A stretch of 64,000 nucleotides of DNA from contig NC_077242.1 of the NCBI RefSeq assembly GCF_947179165.1, positions 36,763,097 to 36,827,096 on the forward strand, read 5' to 3'. Origin of the DNA: Solanum dulcamara. Lineage: Eukaryota > Streptophyta > Magnoliopsida > Solanales > Solanaceae. This document shows positions 60,270-64,000 of the stretch, piece by piece. The position numbers and the translations under genes were made by a program. Within the stretch, counting starts at the first letter, position 1. Each line of letters begins with the position of its first letter. A model generated the notes under the pieces. That model was given only the letters and a program-made list of their open reading frames with translations, did not search any database and was not told the origin of the DNA.

Positions 60270-61190
60270 TAGACTTATTTTATGCTTTTAGTTCACCAAT
60301 AGGTCCTCTATTCTCTTTAATGTCCAATTTCCAATAAAAAACGTGTTTGATTTGCAAGTGATAGGGCTCAAGGACAAAAAATAGGACAAATGGAAGTAAA
60401 AGAAGCAAAAAAGCATGAAATATTGAAAATGTGAGGCTAAAGATCGTCAAGGGCAATTCAGTGACTCTCCAAGTTACTCCTTAGCTCATTGAATGGATCT
60501 AAAATTTATACCCTAAGTGTCAGGCCAGGTCGGTGAAGAAATGAAAGTTTGGCGCATCTCCAAAGTCACACGCGAACTCTATTGAGTTTGCTGAAAGTCA
60601 CAGAACACCTAGAATTACCATCTACTTTGAGAGGAAAAATTCAGCACTGACAAGAGCTTTCAACTAATTTCTAAGTTGACTTAGCAAGAACGAATAAGTT
60701 CGCCGAAAGTTGCAGTTGTTCAAGTACATAATTTAGCTCTAAAGGGTCGATTGGGTGATGGAAGTTCTACTTTGGCGTATCACAAATCCAATCAGTGAGT
60801 TTGGCATAGCTCGCCAAAATGATTATGAAGGGTATTTTTGTGAAGAAGTTGGACCACATATAAATAGGTCCTTTTCTATAGAGAGTAGGGATCTTTCATT
60901 TTTTGAATATTCCCTTGAGCTAAATAACCTAGTAACCTTGATAATTTTAGCTAAACTTAGGGTTTTCGAGATTTTGAAGAGTTGGGTGTTATATTTTTAG
61001 TTTGAAATCAAGTTTTTAGGTACAATGCATGGTCATTATGGTAATTTCTATTTAATTTTTGGTATCACAAGCTAAAACCCCAATTCTTGGAGGTGAGCAA
61101 TGTAAGTGAATTCTTAGTTAGCATATGGGTATTGGTGATTTCTATATAATATGTTGATTTGGTATGAGTTCTATTGTATTTTTGTTATTT
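60270..61190 (+). mobile_element. 3' LTR of the Tat/Athila-like element (approximate ends)
   Basis: This LTR follows the polypurine tract. U3 has GGCG/CGCC words (60480-60830) and a TATAAATA box lies at 60859-60866. The right end merges with the next LTR and could not be fixed. One stretch of 81 codons (60755-61000) is open but shows no known domain. Confidence 0.5.
60859..60866 (+). promoter_or_regulatory. TATA box of the LTR
   Basis: CACATATAAATAGGTCC is a strong TATA sequence in the expected position between U3 and R. Confidence 0.6.
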
Positions 61191-62456
61191 AAGCTATCTT
61201 TTGAGGTTGCAAACTCTGATTTACTCTTGAGCTCTAGTTGTACTTGTGAAAGAGTTCTAGGGTGGAAAATACAGCTGATGATTCATAGCTTTCTTGTGTT
61301 TTTTAGTTAAGCTTGTTATAGTTTAGTCAAATCAAGGTTTCGGATTTATTAATATTGCTTTACATATTAGAGTTTGAGAAAACCCATGTGAAATATGATA
61401 GGTGATTGATAGATATTCGTCATTACCATTAATCTAGCCTACTCATCGATAACAACTATTTGTAGAAATCTATAATACCCATATCATGAAAGTTGCATTC
61501 AATTACACACACCACTAAGATAATTTCTTTGAGAAAAATGGTTATTTGTGTCCAGGTTTGAGTCCAGGCCATTCGACTAAACATGGTTCGAGTCCTGGCG
61601 CATTTCTATTACTTAGGTTCAAGTATTGATAGTGTGGTCCTATTGTCTTCTTGGGGTGCTTTAGTCACGGTTTGAGTTCGGGTTTAGTCTCTCTAGTCTT
61701 TGAATCTATCTAAGTAGATAGGATTAACTTTAGCTCTTGTGTGTACTAATTAGGCTTATAGGGTCTATTTAGGTTATTTTCATTTTAATTGTGCATGAGT
61801 ATACCTTCTAGGATTGTGGGGTCTAGTTATATTATAGTTAGTTTGTTTACTTTATCTTTCCACTTTATGTTCGATTATTAAGGCATGTAGTTTGGCTTAT
61901 CACTGGTGCTCCTTTCTTCTACCTCATTGATACCATTTTACTCCTCACTTTGCATTATGTGTTTACTTTTCAAGCTCATTTGGCTGATAATGTCTACTGG
62001 GTATCCATTATTTTGGTACTCATTCTACCTTATGCATCTATTTTTCCCTGATACAAATCTGGGCAACAGGTGACAATATTGATCTTGTGCATAGTACCTG
62101 GGATATTTGGAGATAGAGGATGAACTGGTGTCCTAGTTGAACTCATATCCTTCTATATATTGTTTTTTACTAGTCTTTTGTATCCGAGATAAGTCTATAC
62201 TTATTTTTGAGTCTGTACTCATTTTTGTCTCCTAATACCATTGTCCACCAAGTCTTGGGATTGTATCTTACATTGTAGTATTCAATTATGTCTATTCTTC
62301 TCGTCCATTATGTTTTTCCTTATTAAGTTGTTATTTCCTTCGATTTTGGACTATTTCCCACTAGGCTCATTACCTGACGTTCCAAACTATGTGTTGGCTT
62401 ACCTATCGGTGGATTTTGATAGGTACCATTATGACTCGAGTTTTCAAATTGTGACA
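61191..62456 (+). mobile_element. 5' LTR (3' part) of a plus-strand gypsy element
   Basis: It ends AAATTGTGACA at 62456 and is followed by a primer site. The order of words in the last 500 bp parallels 37900-38479. The hairpin ACCTATC/GATAGGT at 62401-62424 sits where the other LTR has GCCTAC/GTAGGC. The left limit is uncertain. Confidence 0.6.
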
Positions 62457-62458
62457 AG

Positions 62459-62470
62459 TTGGTATTAGAG
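62459..62470 (+). promoter_or_regulatory. Primer binding site for initiator tRNA-Met
   Basis: TTGGTATTAGAG starts two bases after the LTR end. It matches TTGGTATCAGAG, the chromovirus site, except at one base. Confidence 0.8.
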
Positions 62471-62764
62471 ACAATTTCACCTGTGTCATTGGTGCAAAAG
62501 CTAATGACTAGTAGAGTCCTATAGATCGGTGCAGAGACGTCTGTTTCCTATTTGTGGGATGTTATAGGGCATCTTTAGGAAAATTCTATCTTTTGATCCC
62601 TTATCGTGCATTACGTTGTCTTAATTAGGATGGATCATACATGTGGCGTGGCGGTCAGGGGTGATGCTCCTGAGCATGCACATGCAAGTGTACGTGATCG
62701 AACAAGTAATATAGTTACTCTTAAGAGTCGGATTATCATACCCAAAGGACTTATGATTAGGAAT
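62471..62764 (+). other. Leader of the plus-strand gypsy element
   Basis: Sequence after the primer site. A 60-codon frame at 62606-62788 shows no gag motif. The element is interrupted near 62765 by a minus-strand LTR. Confidence 0.45.
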
Positions 62765-64000
62765 ATCAAATTTCACGCTAAACTATAATTAATCGCCAAG
62801 TGCGTATAGAGTGTTTGAAGTGTATAACTATCTACAATCGTAATGAATAAATTAACTAAAACTTATTAGCAATTATTTGATTTCACTTTAGGTTTGGTCA
62901 ATGACTTGGGAAATTCCAGGGCTATGGCTTTAACGCAAATTCATGCATAGTATCTTCCATTAGAATCTGAATGGCTATCAAGTTACTCATTTAGATAGTT
63001 AATAATATGATCATGATCTATCGACCTCTAATCGCCTGCCATAATTGATAATATAACTCTATAGTTAAGCAGGGAAGGATTGGACCAACTCTGGAGCATT
63101 AAGATTTCATCTTATTTATAACCAAACTTGGTAAACTAGGTATACCTCTATCCTAGATACAAATTAATCTAAGTTTTTGGCAAAAACGGATAATGCTCCA
63201 TGTATTCCGCATTTTATCCCTTGATTCCTCTCTCGAGTTCCAAAGAAGACGATATGTGTATTCTAATTGTTATCAAGCATTAAGATAGTAAGACCAAGAA
63301 AACAAGAATAACTTTTAACAATAACCAATCTTCATCTAACAGATTTGATACTAAACGACCATTCATAGACGCAACCCTAGAACAAAGGGATTTAGCCATT
63401 CAGAACTTGATACTAAAAGTTTGATTCATCAAAAATCATTCAAAAAATTAAAAGATGAAAAAGAGTAGGAAACAACCCTAAAAATTGAAGAAGAAAGTCA
63501 TCCAAGTTGTGTCCTCCAATTATTAGGAAAACAATAATTAAAAGAACCAAAAATGAGTCTATTTATAGATTATGAAAAAATGTGTGCAAACTAATCCTTC
63601 TAGTCCGCAATATGGAGCAATCATGTACCACTCTATCTTTATTGCATGTCTACTCTGTGAGACACTCCGCGATATAGAGAAATCACAGACCACTTTGGTC
63701 TAATTTCCTGAAGGCTGAATTTTTCTTTTCTAGCTCCGCAACATGCTCCACAATACAAAGTAAAGGCGGACTGCACTGGTTCTTCCACCTGAAGGCTGAA
63801 TTTATCTTTCCCAACTCTGAGTTCTCTCTTTGAACTTTGTGTCACTCGTTTACTCATCTATAAATCTTCACATCACCATCATCTCATTTATTCTTCATTC
63901 AAGTGTCTTTTCCATGCGATTTCCTTCCTACAAACACCTAATCGCATTGGTTAGGAAAATAACATAAACAAGGCCAAAAACAACAAACATGACGACTTTT
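62765..64000 (-). mobile_element. Minus-strand Tat/Athila-type LTR, runs off the window
   Basis: On the minus strand, TATAAAT at 63561-63567 is followed downstream by the U5 word GAATGGCTAAATCCC (about 63388-63402) and GGGTTGC. This is the order seen in the LTRs at 1-887 and 10412-11819. No tRNA-Asp primer site is found at the left edge, so it is truncated or a solo LTR. No coding region was recognised. Confidence 0.6.

Noticed and set aside
60755..61000. 81-codon frame spanning the TATA box at 60859
   Set aside because: It overlaps the LTR core promoter and has no domain; most likely a chance frame.
1..64000. Host genes, tRNA/rRNA genes, Helitron ends, centromeric satellite, endogenous pararetrovirus
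   Set aside because: I looked for spliced gene signals with coding bias, tRNA box motifs, CTRR hairpin ends, long monomeric satellites and pararetrovirus motifs, and found none I could support by eye; a homology search would be needed to exclude small ones.

Overview
The window looks like gene-poor plant heterochromatin, most likely from a Solanaceae genome. Evidence for this is a 5'-truncated SINE fragment with a TTG-type tail that I recognise as TS-like (the tobacco/Solanaceae SINE family), several Ty3/gypsy LTRs of the Solanaceae type that begin TGTAACACCCC or end GTCGTGACA, and AT-rich DNA in which nearly every long reading frame is interrupted. I found no convincing host protein gene, tRNA, rRNA, CRISPR array or bacterial-type operon. 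Essentially everything I could assign is transposon, nested up to three levels deep.

Layout. 1-3956: an LTR (+) that starts before the window and is split by a 2.8-kb solo LTR (888-3729, TSD ATTTT). 3957-9143: a decayed chromovirus-like pol (+) with its 3' LTR. 9144-20231: the 3' end of a second pol (+) and its 3' LTR. That LTR is split by a complete non-autonomous retrotransposon (10412-16272, TSD CCTAT, tRNA-Asp primer site) and by another solo LTR (17148-19468). 20232-24560: a minus-strand element reduced to LTR, integrase finger, RNase H, RT and LTR. 24561-25342: a plus-strand LTR fragment. 25343-35984: a near-complete minus-strand gypsy element split inside RT by a 3.2-kb solo LTR (30148-33324, TSD CTTAC). 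35985-38479: a plus-strand remnant (pol linker plus LTR). 38480-54036: a minus-strand element (RT, protease, gag, primer site, 5' LTR) whose gag is split by a 10.8-kb Ogre/Tat-like element (40440-51253) that keeps gag but no pol and carries two minisatellites. 54037-64000: more LTRs, including a 3.5-kb solo LTR (55302-58759) hosting a 1.1-kb Mutator-like foldback (56368-57499, 9-bp TSD), a Tat/Athila-like 3' end, a plus-strand LTR with an initiator-Met primer site, and a minus-strand LTR running off the edge.

These parts do not form a pathway. They record successive insertion, LTR-LTR recombination and decay. Apart from the 226-codon frame at 12041-12721, all sizeable coding regions carry stops, frameshifts or lost catalytic residues. 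I do not see a new molecular system. The best leads are: family-specific arrays of short palindromes in the U3 of otherwise different LTRs; two hairpin motifs with compensatory changes; an inverted-repeat mutation in one LTR consistent with template switching; the intact 226-aa frame; and the gag-only Ogre derivative with its minisatellites. LTR identities and ages were judged by eye, not computed.
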